Assembly: GCA_016712225.1 (NCBI GenBank)
Contig: JADJRL010000003.1
Location: 3,671,501 to 3,735,500, forward strand
DNA: 64,000 nt
Source of the DNA: Candidatus Defluviibacterium haderslevense
GTDB lineage: Bacteria; Bacteroidota; Bacteroidia; Chitinophagales; Saprospiraceae
Direction: 5' to 3'
The stretch's first letter is position 1; the number at the start of each line of letters is the position of its first letter. The notes beneath the pieces were generated by a model. That model saw only the letters and a program-made list of their open reading frames with translations, had not been told where the DNA came from and made no database searches. A program made the position numbers and the translations under genes. Positions 19,083 to 28,082 of the stretch are shown piece after piece.

Positions 19083-19203
19083 GCGGAACCTTAATTATTC
19101 TTTGTTAATAAAAACAGTTGAATTCATTAAAGAATAAATGACACCAGTATTATTTTTACATTAGTTTATACATTATGTTTTAGAACTGGATACTAAATAG
19201 AAA

Positions 19204-20286
19204 TTATTGTAATAATGCAATTAATTTAGGTTCTTCTTTGACCCAAATAAGTTCTGCTTTAGCTTTTCTGATAGCGTGCAGCGTGGCTGCGTAATTATCT
19301 TTTGATTCAAAAAAGCGGACGGCATTTACAATCGTCGGAATATTTAAATCCGGTATACATATTCCAACATGATATTGATTCATTACATCTTCATATTCAG
19401 GAAATGACATATGAATGGCAGGTATTTCAGCTTGTATATAATCAAAGGTTTTGTTGGCCAAGGAATAATAGTAATTCAGACTTGTGTGATCCAGTAGATT
19501 TATTCCGATCCATACTTTTTGGTTTTCAATATTTAATTGACTTGGACTTAATTTACCGAGGAATATTACACGATCTGTGAGATTTAAATCAACAACTAGC
19601 TTTTTGAGTTTAGAACTAATGTCCCCATCTCCTGCCAGATAAAATCTATATTCTGGTAAATGAATCATGGCTTCTATCATGTGTTCTAAACCTCTTCCCA
19701 CATTCAATACACCTTGGTACCAAATGATGTTATTGATATTCATTACTTTATTGGAGGGTAGGGTAGGATATGGCAAATTCCTTATTATGATGAAAGGTTT
19801 TTTATATTTTTGTTCGTAAATCTTGCCAAGACTTTTCGAAACGGTAATGCATACATCAGCACGTTTGATTCCGAATTTTAATATTTGAGTCCAAAACCAT
19901 TGCTTATAAGTATGACCTATAATTTCAGGACTCTCCTCAAAATATTCGTGGGCATCGAAGATTAATTTTTTTCCTTTTATGGATTTAAGGATTGAAGATG
20001 CCAATAAAGTATCTGCGTCGCATGTATAAATGGAGTCAAATTTTAAAAATAACATCTTGATGAATATCCGAAGATTGTATTCAGCATAGAATAAAAATGA
20101 TCTTTTGAAAAAAGTATTTATCAATTTGAATTCATAAGGCAATGAATCATATTTCTGATTGGATTTGTTTTGTGTAATTAAAGTAACATGAAAATTTTTA
20201 TTATAAAATGACTGGGCTATACGAATGAGACGTTGGTCAAAAACAAACTCTGATGTGGCAACAATGACTATTTTTTTGTCCCTCAT
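19204..20286 (-). CDS. Family 4 glycosyltransferase
   Basis: 360 residues, GT-B fold. The N-terminal lobe has VATSEFVFDQRLIRIAQSF and the FDAHEYFEESPEI motif often seen in Bacteroidota GT4 enzymes. The C-terminal lobe has GRGLEHMIEAM, FYLAGDGD, VIFLGKLSP and ANKTFDYIQAEIPAI. It begins 3 bases after the stop of the di-haem peroxidase gene, so the two are probably co-transcribed although no functional link is obvious. Sugar donor unknown. Confidence 0.85.
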   Translation of the reverse strand: MRDKKIVIVATSEFVFDQRLIRIAQSFYNKNFHVTLITQNKSNQKYDSLPYEFKLINTFFKRSFLFYAEYNLRIFIKMLFLKFDSIYTCDADTLLASSILKSIKGKKLIFDAHEYFEESPEIIGHTYKQWFWTQILKFGIKRADVCITVSKSLGKIYEQKYKKPFIIIRNLPYPTLPSNKVMNINNIIWYQGVLNVGRGLEHMIEAMIHLPEYRFYLAGDGDISSKLKKLVVDLNLTDRVIFLGKLSPSQLNIENQKVWIGINLLDHTSLNYYYSLANKTFDYIQAEIPAIHMSFPEYEDVMNQYHVGICIPDLNIPTIVNAVRFFESKDNYAATLHAIRKAKAELIWVKEEPKLIALLQ

Positions 20287-20289
20287 AGA

Positions 20290-21648
20290 CTATTCAAATA
20301 TTTTTTGTTTAGCATTGCAATTCATTTGTTCTTTACTTAACTTATCGTTATTCGGAAAACAAAATCCTGAAGGAACATATGTTGGTTGATATCTTTTAAG
20401 ATCCGGATCGTGGAGTGCATTTTCGATAAAATCGGTTAATGCATTTATCTCTTTAACTGTAAGTTTGAGTTCAACAAATAAATTGGAAATCTGCTTTTGG
20501 GGTACTTTAATATTTTGTGAGATTGCTTTGTTTTTATATTCAATGACTTCACGAACATTGGAAAAATTACCTCCATGTCCTAAGAAACGAACATCTTTAA
20601 GATTATATAATTGTGGCACTTTAAAACAATACATGTCGTCTTCTTTTTTAGTAAAAGCGCCCCTCCCTAAGGGAATATCATTGATGGAATCTTTTTGAAC
20701 GACATCTTTGCCTTCCATGTCATTCATTCCCAAGGCATAAAAATTCATTGAGTTCAATGCTGGGCCATTATGGCATTGTACACATTTCCCTTTTCCAAAA
20801 AAAAGGGCCGCTCCATTTACTTGTTGTGCTGTAAGTGTATTAGTATCGCCTCTTAACCAATATTGAAAGGGTGCTTTATTCGTAAGCACGATCCTTTCAT
20901 AAGCGGCAATAGCTTTAGCCATACTTATTCTTCGGTATTTTAGATTAGCATCGGTTCTAATAAAAGCAGAATCAAACAGGGCTTGATATTCTGTTTCGCT
21001 GACTAATTTGGGGCTCATGCGCATTCCATGAGCTTCTAATGCTACTCTTGCTTGTGTTTCGACACCTTGCATTCCCAAGCGATTCAATTCGATAAAACTA
21101 CCTTTTGGCCATAATGAATCTGTTCCAAAATTAGGACCTGTTGCGCCAAACTTACCGCTCCATAATTGGACTTCCTGATAAGCGCAATTGACTATACTTG
21201 GGGTTCGTATCATTTGAACATCCATTTCAGAAGAGTCGCAGAGTGGATGTTTTTGCCTATTAAATCCGAATCCTCTGCCACCTCCTGCAATAGATTGTCG
21301 AATACCTGCCTGAAATCCGGCTTCTGCAAAATGACAGGTTGCACAAGAAAAAGTCCCTGCAGCTGGAGTGCATTTAGGGTTAAAAGAAATGGCAGGATCA
21401 AAAAAAAGAAATTGCCCTAATTTAATTTTTTGTACTGAAATGGGATTGCTAGTGTCTTGTGGAATGTTTTCAAAATCAGATGATTCGGGGAGTATAAATT
21501 CTTCCAGTGATTTTGATTTGGATACCTGCTTTATTAATTCCTGGAGTTCAAAATTGGAACATGGATTAGCTGTGTCCGGGGATTTGCAATGTGTAAAATG
21601 AAATAGTAAAACAATATAAATTAGAACAAAAATAATTTTACTCGACAC
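20290..21648 (-). CDS. Di-haem cytochrome c peroxidase / MauG family protein
   Basis: 452 residues with a GTG start at 21648. An N-terminal hydrophobic segment (about 4-18) directs export. Two haem c attachment sites are present, CATCH at 102-106 and CVQCH at 289-293, with the spacing of bacterial cytochrome c peroxidases. Later FLGHGGNFSNVREVIEYKN matches the family end (F.HdG....l.e.v..y). Members reduce H2O2 in the periplasm or, as MauG-like enzymes, oxidise protein side chains; which applies here is not decided. An extra cysteine-rich insertion (NPKCTP, KHPLCDSS, IVNCAY) surrounds haem site 1. Confidence 0.9.
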   Translation of the reverse strand: MSSKIIFVLIYIVLLFHFTHCKSPDTANPCSNFELQELIKQVSKSKSLEEFILPESSDFENIPQDTSNPISVQKIKLGQFLFFDPAISFNPKCTPAAGTFSCATCHFAEAGFQAGIRQSIAGGGRGFGFNRQKHPLCDSSEMDVQMIRTPSIVNCAYQEVQLWSGKFGATGPNFGTDSLWPKGSFIELNRLGMQGVETQARVALEAHGMRMSPKLVSETEYQALFDSAFIRTDANLKYRRISMAKAIAAYERIVLTNKAPFQYWLRGDTNTLTAQQVNGAALFFGKGKCVQCHNGPALNSMNFYALGMNDMEGKDVVQKDSINDIPLGRGAFTKKEDDMYCFKVPQLYNLKDVRFLGHGGNFSNVREVIEYKNKAISQNIKVPQKQISNLFVELKLTVKEINALTDFIENALHDPDLKRYQPTYVPSGFCFPNNDKLSKEQMNCNAKQKIFE

Positions 21649-21724
21649 AATTAAGATATAATAAACTTCGGATGAGAAGACATATGGATTATTTTACCTA
21701 ACTCCTAAATATAATTTAAAACAC

Positions 21725-22795
21725 TTAAAAATCTAAACTAACAGAGAAAAAATGCGAATACAAACCAACACCTACATTTCCGATATTGGTTAAGGCATAA
21801 TCTAATCCTATTTTTCCTATACGGAGACCTAATCCTCCGGTCGGTTGGAACGTAAATTGTTCTTTTCCTGTTCCATCATTTAATAATTCACTTTGAAAAT
21901 TATTAGATCCTAATCTCAAAAATATTTTTTTGTTATAATCCAATTCAATTCCGATTTTTGGTTCTGCATTAAATTTGTCAGAGCCTATTAAGGATGCTTT
22001 CGTTCCATTTGTTGAACAATCCAAATCCAGTTCAGTGCTTAATCCGATTTTTGGAGTCAGTGTAAATGTATAGTTAAAACCAAAATTTAGTTTGGGTAGT
22101 GTATATTCCACTGAACTGACTGGAATAGTATTATCAGTAGCTTGTAATACAGCTTTCTCCTCATCAGAAAAAGTAAATTTATAAGCATTATAGGTACTTG
22201 TAATATCCTTGCCGACGATACTAAATCTGATTTTGTTTTTGTGATACAAAACACCTACATCGAATCCAACGCCCCATGCTTTAGCGAAAGAACCAAAAGA
22301 CCGATGAATGATTTTGGCATTTAATCCCACATTCCAAGCTTCATTTTTAAGTTTTCTTCCATATGACACCAAGAAACCATAATCAACCACACTAAAAGAT
22401 TGTATTCTGGAATAATCCACACTTCCATCAGGGCCAATTAATCGGAGGGTATTGGGAATATTGTCTATACCCATTCTAATGGCGCTAATTGCTCCAAACG
22501 ACTTCCCTTCAGCATCTAATTTTTTACCAAATCCTATATAATCATAATTGCCAATCCCGGAATACCATTCCGCATGTTGAGCGCCTACTTGAAAATTTGC
22601 AGATATGTTAACCAGGCCTGCAGGATTCCAATAAGCTGCATTAATATGATCCGTAGATGCAGTCACAGCGCCTGCCATTGCCATTCCACGTGAACCAACC
22701 CCAATATTTAGAAAGTCGTTACTAAACTTTGGAGCTTGACCAAAAACTTGACTTGCAATGAGTATAAAAATGCTTATTTGAAAGTAGTGCTTCAT
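21725..22795 (-). CDS. PorV/PorQ family outer-membrane protein
   Basis: 356 residues with signal peptide MKHYFQISIFILIASQVFGQ. The mature N-terminus FLNIGVGSRGMAMAGAVTA followed by NAAYWNPAGL is the hallmark of PorV/PorQ-type FadL-like 14-strand barrels. The rest is amphipathic beta-strands ending in an aromatic residue (SHFFSVSLDF), as expected for an outer-membrane barrel. PorV is the T9SS shuttle that hands cargo to the attachment complex and PorQ is a related accessory. The window encodes five T9SS cargoes, so a role in that system is plausible but not proven. Confidence 0.75.
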   Translation of the reverse strand: MKHYFQISIFILIASQVFGQAPKFSNDFLNIGVGSRGMAMAGAVTASTDHINAAYWNPAGLVNISANFQVGAQHAEWYSGIGNYDYIGFGKKLDAEGKSFGAISAIRMGIDNIPNTLRLIGPDGSVDYSRIQSFSVVDYGFLVSYGRKLKNEAWNVGLNAKIIHRSFGSFAKAWGVGFDVGVLYHKNKIRFSIVGKDITSTYNAYKFTFSDEEKAVLQATDNTIPVSSVEYTLPKLNFGFNYTFTLTPKIGLSTELDLDCSTNGTKASLIGSDKFNAEPKIGIELDYNKKIFLRLGSNNFQSELLNDGTGKEQFTFQPTGGLGLRIGKIGLDYALTNIGNVGVGLYSHFFSVSLDF

Positions 22796-22813
22796 ACCTA
22801 ATTAAATAGTTAG

Positions 22814-22821
22814 CAAATATA
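22814..22821 (-). promoter_or_regulatory. Possible -7 promoter element (TATATTTG) of the PorV/PorQ-like gene
   Basis: On the minus strand TATATTTG matches TAnnTTTG about 20 bases before the ATG. No TTTG is seen at the expected upstream spacing, so support is partial. Confidence 0.35.
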
Positions 22822-23143
22822 TGATTAATTAATGTAATATGTATGCTATAACATAAACTTAAGTCCAAATAGAGCGTCCATTTTGGTTAAAATCCTTAAA
22901 ATAACCTTTGAATAGGCTCTAATATCTAATGTTAGAGGTAATTAGATCTCCATATAGAACGTCTAATATAATGGATTTCTTTTCCTGAAAATTATTGATT
23001 AAACGTAAGAAATACTAGTATAAGTATGGTTATAGCAAATTTTATAAAATCAAATAATGAGAATATTTGATGTTCAGAGTGCCTTGTCCAACATAAAATA
23101 GAAAAACTGGTTAAATAATTAAGTTTGACATCCATCTAAAAAT

Positions 23144-23490
23144 TTTATTTTCGTTTTAATTATAAACTTTTTGTTCTTTTTCATGAAACATGATTGAGTG
23201 ATCTTGCCCAAGCAAGAAATTTGTGATCCAAAATCACAAATTAACGAATGAACTGAAGCCTGTATCAGGCTGAGGGAAACCAAAAATTCTAATTTGTTTT
23301 CAATGCATCTTCCTCCATGCCTAAATTATTGGCTACAAGGACTTCGCCAATTATTTAGGTTCACTTCACAGAATGATCTCGTCGGTATGACGAGATCATT
23401 CTGTTCGTTCATCTTAAGGCCAGTCCAAATTTCTATGACTACTAAATGTTATTACTAATTCTTTGAATTTAATTTCGATCAAAGTAATCG
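23144..23490. repeat. Dispersed intergenic repeat, copy 1
   Basis: This non-coding stretch is related, in inverted orientation and with divergence, to 33400-33725. Shared blocks include TTTTAATTATAAACTTTTTG near the left end, CTTAAGGCCAGTCCAAATTT followed by CTATGACTAC at the right end, and internal blocks around AGAATTTTTGGTT and TTGGCGA on the opposite strand. It contains several hairpins. No coding frame is seen in the 818-base gap (22796-23613). Confidence 0.6.
23368..23404. other. Perfect 16-bp hairpin inside repeat copy 1
   Basis: ACAGAATGATCTCGTC / GACGAGATCATTCTGT with loop GGTAT. It has no T-run on either side, so it is not a standard terminator. It may be a structural part of the dispersed repeat, although copy 2 lacks it. 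Confidence 0.7.
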
Positions 23491-23613
23491 AATACAAATA
23501 AATTTTTGAACTGCACTGGAGTTCTGAATTTAAAAGTTATTCATTTTTAGGAATAAAAATGGTGGAGTTGGATATTGTAAACATCAAACAAAATTGACCA
23601 CAAGCTATTGCTA

Positions 23614-24718
23614 TTATTCCTCATTAATTTCAGAAGTTCCAACCGTTTTATGCATCAAATAAGCTTTCAAAAAATCATCCAGATTGCCATTAAGAACAGC
23701 ATCTGTATTGCCTGTTTGATATCCGGTTCTGTGGTCCTTGACCCGCCGATCATCGAGTACATAACTCCGTATTTGGGAACCCCATTCATTTTTCATTTTA
23801 GTGGATTCTACTTTTTCTTTTTCCTCAAATTGTCTTTGGAGTTCACGTTCATAAAGTCGCGACTTCAGCATTTGCAGTGCTTTTTCCCGATTCATATGTT
23901 GTGATCTTTCTTGTTGGCATTCTACAACCAGCCCACTGGGTAGGTGTCTTACGCGAACTGCAGATTCCGTTTTATTAACGTGTTGGCCACCGGCGCCACT
24001 TGATCTAAAAGTATCCCAATCAAGATCAGCAGGATTGATAACGATTTCAATGCGATCGTCTACTAATGGATGGACAAATACGGAAGAGAATGAAGTCATT
24101 CTTTTACCTTGAGCATTAAATGGACTAATACGAACCAGGCGGTGAACGCCATTCTCACCTTTCAGCATACCGTATGCAAAATCTCCGGCAATTTCAATTT
24201 CTGCAGACTTAATACCTGCGATATCTCCTTGTTGGTAATTTAATACAGTGACTTTATAGCCACTTTTTTCTGCCCACATTTGATACATTCGATAGAGCAT
24301 AGCGGACCAATCACAGGATTCCGTTCCGCCAGCACCTGAATTGATTTCAACCAGACAGCTTAATTCATCTTCAGGTTTATTTAAGGTAGAGTGAAATTCT
24401 AGATCTTCAATTAATTGAAGGCATTCAGCATATTTTTGATCCAATTCGGTTTCAGTAGCTTCTCCCAGATCGAAGAATTCCAGAAGTACATCTAAATCAT
24501 CTAAAGCGGATTGTGTTTTTAGGAAGGAAGAAATCCAGTTTTTGTGAGATTTAATATCCTTCATGACCATTTCAGCAAGATGGCCACTAGCCCAAAATTC
24601 AGGATTTAGGGTTTGTTGTTCTTTTTCTTGTAAGTCTAAAAGTCGGTTATCGATGTCAAAGAAACCTCCTTAATTCACCGAGCCGATCTTTAAGCTCTTT
24701 TAACTGATCTAATGTCAT
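23614..24718 (-). CDS. prfB: Peptide chain release factor 2, with programmed +1 frameshift
   Basis: Translation starts at the ATG at 24718 (MTLDQLKELKDRLGELRRFL) and meets an in-frame TGA at codon 21 (24658-24656). The context is AGGAGG, three bases, CTT TGA C, the classic RF2 autoregulatory shift. Moving +1 continues as DIDNRLLDLQEKEQQ and runs to 23614, for 367 residues in all. The stop-codon-recognising SPF is in VRISPFNAQ, and the catalytic GGQ is in SSGAGGQHVNKTES. RF2 releases peptides at UGA and UAA, and low RF2 favours the frameshift. Taking the ATG at 24570 as the start would lose the N-terminal domain. Confidence 0.97.
24655..24675 (-). promoter_or_regulatory. RF2 programmed frameshift signal
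   Basis: On the minus strand an AGGAGG Shine-Dalgarno-like element stands just upstream of CTT TGA C. The internal SD pushes the ribosome +1 while the TGA is poorly decoded when RF2 is scarce. This is one of the few strong SD sequences in the window, and here it serves frameshifting rather than initiation. Confidence 0.95.
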
Positions 24719-24743
24719 TAAATGGTGATTTTAAAATGATAAT

Positions 24744-24781
24744 AAAAAAAAAGTCCTCCAAAATATCACTATTTTGGAGGA
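24744..24781 (-). terminator. Intrinsic terminator after the FKBP gene
   Basis: A perfect 12-bp stem TCCTCCAAAATA / TATTTTGGAGGA with a 4-base loop (24754-24781) is followed on the minus strand by a run of nine T (24752-24744). It ends the nrnA-FKBP transcript just before prfB. Confidence 0.9.
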
Positions 24782-24797
24782 TTGTAAATTTGAAATA

Positions 24798-25694
24798 TTA
24801 CTTAATGCTATTGACTTCTATATAGAATACTAAATCCGATTTAGCCGGAATAGTAGGAGGGGAACCAGCTTCTCCGTATGCTAATGCATAAGGAATGAAC
24901 AATGTAGCTTTTGTTCCAACTGGGAAATTCATAACACCTTCATCCCAACCTTTAATAACTTGACTTTGTCCAACAGGGAAACTGAAATCTTGTCCTCTAG
25001 ACCATGAATCATCAAATCTGGTTCCATCCATAAGCGTACCATAATAATTCACTCCGACCATTTGTCCTGAATTTGGTTTCTCACCTGTACCAGCTTGGTG
25101 AATGATGTATTTTAATCCGGAAGCAGTAGTTACTACATCTGCTTTATTTTTTCCTGTTTTAAAATCAAGGATGGTTTGTTTAATATTTTTATCGATATCT
25201 GCAACCAAAGCTTGAGAACTTGCTATTTTTTCTTGAAGCACTTTATCTTCTTCCGCTTTTTCCTTATTGAATTCTTCTTCACTCTTAACATCTACCAATA
25301 CTACATCATAAAACAATTCATTGACACCTGGCATACCAATTTGTTTTTTTAACTCTTCGTCAATTACATGTGTAATGGTACCTTCATCGCCTTTAGACAT
25401 ATTGGCCAAAATCTCCATAATAGGTTGAGATGCTTTTGGATCTGATTTTTCAATTTTTGGCATCTTGAATTTCACAACTGGAGTTTGTACCTCAGAGTTA
25501 AATACAACAGAATCCTTAGCTCTTACTTTGTATTTGAAATAAACATAATCTCCCTCTTTGGCATTTACACCCGGCTCATCTTTAGTGAGGGTATATTTAT
25601 GTCCATTGATAGATATTTTTGATGAACCTGCATTTTTGCAAGCCCAAGTTCCTACGATGAGGAAACACAACATGTAAAAAAAATTTGCTTTCAT
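24798..25694 (-). CDS. FKBP-type peptidyl-prolyl isomerase lipoprotein
   Basis: 298 residues. MKANFFYMLCFLIVGTWAC is a lipoprotein signal with Cys19. The N-terminal half (about 45-140) looks like a divergent FKBP domain (GDYVYFKYKVRAKD, MSKGDEGTITHVI), and a charged helix follows. The C-terminal half (about 190-298) is a canonical FKBP domain: GQMVGVNYYGTLMDGTRFDDS, FPVGQSQVIKGWDEGVMNFPVG, LFIPYALAYGE. Such double-domain FKBP lipoproteins assist folding in the periplasm or at the outer membrane and include the GldI-like proteins of gliding Bacteroidota. It follows nrnA by 19 bp. Confidence 0.9.
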   Translation of the reverse strand: MKANFFYMLCFLIVGTWACKNAGSSKISINGHKYTLTKDEPGVNAKEGDYVYFKYKVRAKDSVVFNSEVQTPVVKFKMPKIEKSDPKASQPIMEILANMSKGDEGTITHVIDEELKKQIGMPGVNELFYDVVLVDVKSEEEFNKEKAEEDKVLQEKIASSQALVADIDKNIKQTILDFKTGKNKADVVTTASGLKYIIHQAGTGEKPNSGQMVGVNYYGTLMDGTRFDDSWSRGQDFSFPVGQSQVIKGWDEGVMNFPVGTKATLFIPYALAYGEAGSPPTIPAKSDLVFYIEVNSIK

Positions 25695-25713
25695 TTTTTT
25701 GTTTATTAATAAA

Positions 25714-26715
25714 TTATTGATTTACGAACATATATTTAGGAACTACTTCCTTAAGTTTGTTTATGGTTTCTTCTAAAGTTTGTTTTGAAGATCCTCCTGA
25801 TGCATTGCGATGCCCGCCACCATTGAAATGTTCTTTACATATGCGTTGAACAGAAAAATCACCTTTAGAACGCAATGACAATTTTATGATGGAAGGTTGA
25901 TTTGTTACTAAAGCGCCTACATGAACACTTTTTAGCATCATCAAATAATTAATGATACCTTCAGTGTCACCCCGCTGAATATCATAATTTCTATAATCTT
26001 CCCGAGTCAAATAAATAAGGCCAAATTTTGATTCAGGATATAATTCCAGGCGATTGTGTAAACAATGCCCTAATAATTTTAAATATTTATCGGGTTGGCT
26101 GTTGTGAACTAATTCTTGTATTCTAGTGTCGTCTAAGCCTTGCTCTTTTAATTCACCACAAATTTTGAAAACATTAGTGGAAGTAGCATGATGAAAAGAC
26201 CCTGTATCCGTCATAATACCTGTATAGAGGCAGTCAATCACCAATTTTGATAATGGTTTTTTAGCCCCTAAGGCAATTAGAATTTCATAAATGATTTCAG
26301 CAGTTGAACTGGAAGATTCACGGCTAAAAATGATATCAGCGAAAGGTTCCGGATCCAGATGATGATCCACCATGATTTTTGCTGCTGTAGAGGAAAGTAC
26401 AATTAGTCCTAACTTATCTATGCGTTCTAAAGAATTGAAATCCAGGCAAAATATGATTTCGGCTTCTTTAACTGATTTTTCGGCAAGAACCTGGTTGGTA
26501 TCGAAAATGATGATTTCTTCGGATTGAGGCATCCATTCGAAATTAATAGGGTAGTCACTTGGCATGAGAACTCTCACCGAATGTCCTGCAGATTGTAAAT
26601 ACAGACTCAGAGCCAGGCTGGAACCCAGAGCATCACCATCAGGATTTCTATGTGAAATGATGGCTATTTGTTTTGGAAATTCAAGTAAAGCGCTTAATTC
26701 TGAGATTCCTTCCAT
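25714..26715 (-). CDS. nrnA: DHH/DHHA1 family phosphoesterase (NrnA-like nanoRNase / pAp phosphatase)
   Basis: The start is set at the ATG at 26715 (MEGISELSALLEFPKQ); the frame extends to a TTG at 26727 without need. 333 residues. The DHH catalytic set is complete: SHRNPDGDALGSSLAL near the N-terminus, a mid-domain aspartate in FCLDFNS, the signature VDHHLDPEPF, and a further Asp in TGIMTDTGSF. The DHHA1 end is GGGHRNASGG. NrnA-type enzymes degrade 2-5 nt RNA and dephosphorylate pAp. Operon with the FKBP gene; divergent from ndk. Confidence 0.9.
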   Translation of the reverse strand: MEGISELSALLEFPKQIAIISHRNPDGDALGSSLALSLYLQSAGHSVRVLMPSDYPINFEWMPQSEEIIIFDTNQVLAEKSVKEAEIIFCLDFNSLERIDKLGLIVLSSTAAKIMVDHHLDPEPFADIIFSRESSSSTAEIIYEILIALGAKKPLSKLVIDCLYTGIMTDTGSFHHATSTNVFKICGELKEQGLDDTRIQELVHNSQPDKYLKLLGHCLHNRLELYPESKFGLIYLTREDYRNYDIQRGDTEGIINYLMMLKSVHVGALVTNQPSIIKLSLRSKGDFSVQRICKEHFNGGGHRNASGGSSKQTLEETINKLKEVVPKYMFVNQ

Positions 26716-26823
26716 ATAATTCTGCAAAAGTCTAAAAAATTCTTCAAAATAATATTGAATGGTTTGTTAAGGTGAGTAGATATGAACTATTCAATCATTA
26801 GTTTTGCGAATAATTTAAGAAAT

Positions 26824-27243
26824 ATGACCAATAATAGAACATTTACAATGATCAAGCCTGATGGTGTTGAAGCCGGACACATAGGTGCAATTTTAGATAA
26901 GATCTGTGCAGCAGGATTTAAAATTGTTGCCATGAAATATACCAAATTATCTATTGAAAAGGCCAAAGAATTCTATGCCGTGCATAGCGAGCGTCCCTTT
27001 TATGGCGAATTGGTTGAATTTATGTCCCGAGGTCCAATAGTAGCTGCAATCCTAGAGAAAGAAAATGCCGTAGAAAGCTTCAGAACCTTAATTGGTGCGA
27101 CCAACCCGGCCCAAGCTGCTCCTGGAACAATCAGAGCGCTTTATGCTAAAAGTATAGGAGAGAACGCCATCCACGGATCTGATTCTAATGAAAATGCAGC
27201 CATTGAGGGTGCGTTTCATTTTGCTGGTACGGAGATATTTTAG
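26824..27243 (+). CDS. ndk: Nucleoside diphosphate kinase
   Basis: The start at 26824 (MTNNRTFTMIKPDG) gives 139 residues, the usual length; an in-frame ATG at 26782 would add a 14-residue unsupported extension. The phospho-accepting His117 is in IGENAIHGSDS. KPDGV, the Arg in SERPFY and the Asn in NPAQAAPGTIR line the nucleotide site. It transfers the gamma-phosphate between NTPs and NDPs through the phospho-histidine. Confidence 0.96.
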   Translation: MTNNRTFTMIKPDGVEAGHIGAILDKICAAGFKIVAMKYTKLSIEKAKEFYAVHSERPFYGELVEFMSRGPIVAAILEKENAVESFRTLIGATNPAQAAPGTIRALYAKSIGENAIHGSDSNENAAIEGAFHFAGTEIF

Positions 27244-27569
27244 TGATAATTATTAATGGTTAATTTTTAATTCATTAACCATTTATCATTATTTGATTAA
27301 CCATTGATCATTAACCATTAATCATTATTGATCATTGTCCCAAAATCTTCCATGAAGTTAGGCACACCTTACCCACAAGTAACCACGACTATGGGGTAGG
27401 TTTGGTATCCTCTATCAACTCTTTTGGTACAACGATTCTATTCATGATGATTGGACCTTGCATTCTTCAATAAAGTGCAGTTCTAATGCATCAATTTCTT
27501 TTTTTTCAAGTCTTATATTCCAATAAATATTAGACTTTTTTCGTTATTATATCAATAACATTAAATATT
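27244..27569. repeat. AT-rich intergenic region with short ATTAACCATT repeats
   Basis: 27250-27335 holds at least six copies, in both orientations, of a motif near ATTAACCATTNATCATT (for example TTAACCATTGATCATTAACC), forming overlapping inverted repeats just after the ndk stop. This may act as a terminator-like structure. From 27340 to 27540 the sequence is less AT-rich, but I see no intact frame. Confidence 0.6.
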
Positions 27570-28010
27570 ATGGGATATCAAACTGGACTCATTCGGGTTA
27601 CAGGAGCTGTAGGTAACATCATTTTTTATAAAACTCAGGACGGTGATTTGTTTCGACGTAAATCAGGAACTGCTCCAGAAAAAATTCATAATGATCCATG
27701 CTTTCAAAAAACAAGAGAGCACATTAATGAATTTATTAAAGTCATTAAATCTAGTAAAGAAATCTATTATTTTCTGAAGAAAAAAAACATGCCCACTTCA
27801 TTACCTTTTAATTCCATTGTGAAGTGTTTGAGTCAATTAAAAAATGAGGATACTAAAAATGGTCATGGAAACAGAACAGTCGATGCAGGACTTAGAACTC
27901 ATTCAGGTGTTATTTTATTTAATGAATTGTTTCAAGATTTAAATGATCAAATTAGATCCAAGGTCTTGAATTACTTAATTGACCCAAATACTCTGAAATT
28001 AGATAAATGA
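27570..28010 (+). CDS. Conserved small protein of unknown function
   Basis: 146 residues, no signal peptide and no membrane segment. The N-terminal pattern MGYQTGLIRVTGAVGNIIFY followed by KTQDGDLFRRKSG and NDPCFQKTREHINEF recalls a family of small Bacteroidota proteins (G.I...G..G...FYKT.DG..ar...G......I..DP.F..TRE...EF) that I know only as hypothetical, some near phage or mobile genes. It stands alone, convergent with dapF. I cannot assign a function. Confidence 0.6.
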   Translation: MGYQTGLIRVTGAVGNIIFYKTQDGDLFRRKSGTAPEKIHNDPCFQKTREHINEFIKVIKSSKEIYYFLKKKNMPTSLPFNSIVKCLSQLKNEDTKNGHGNRTVDAGLRTHSGVILFNELFQDLNDQIRSKVLNYLIDPNTLKLDK

Positions 28011-28082
28011 AATATTTGGCATCAAATCATTCAATCCATATAATAAAAATTTGATTTGCATTGGGTTTAAATATGAATTGTC

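Noticed and set aside
23368..23404. Rho-independent terminator for prfB
   Set aside because: The hairpin is perfect, but there is no T-run on either strand and it is 210 bases from the stop codon.
23608..23904. A 98-residue hydrophobic plus-strand frame
   Set aside because: Antisense to the 3' end of prfB; the apparent membrane segment arises from the complementary strand of coding sequence.
24570..24570. prfB start at the ATG at 24570
   Set aside because: It removes the N-terminal domain; the upstream frame with the CTT TGA C shift restores a normal-length RF2.
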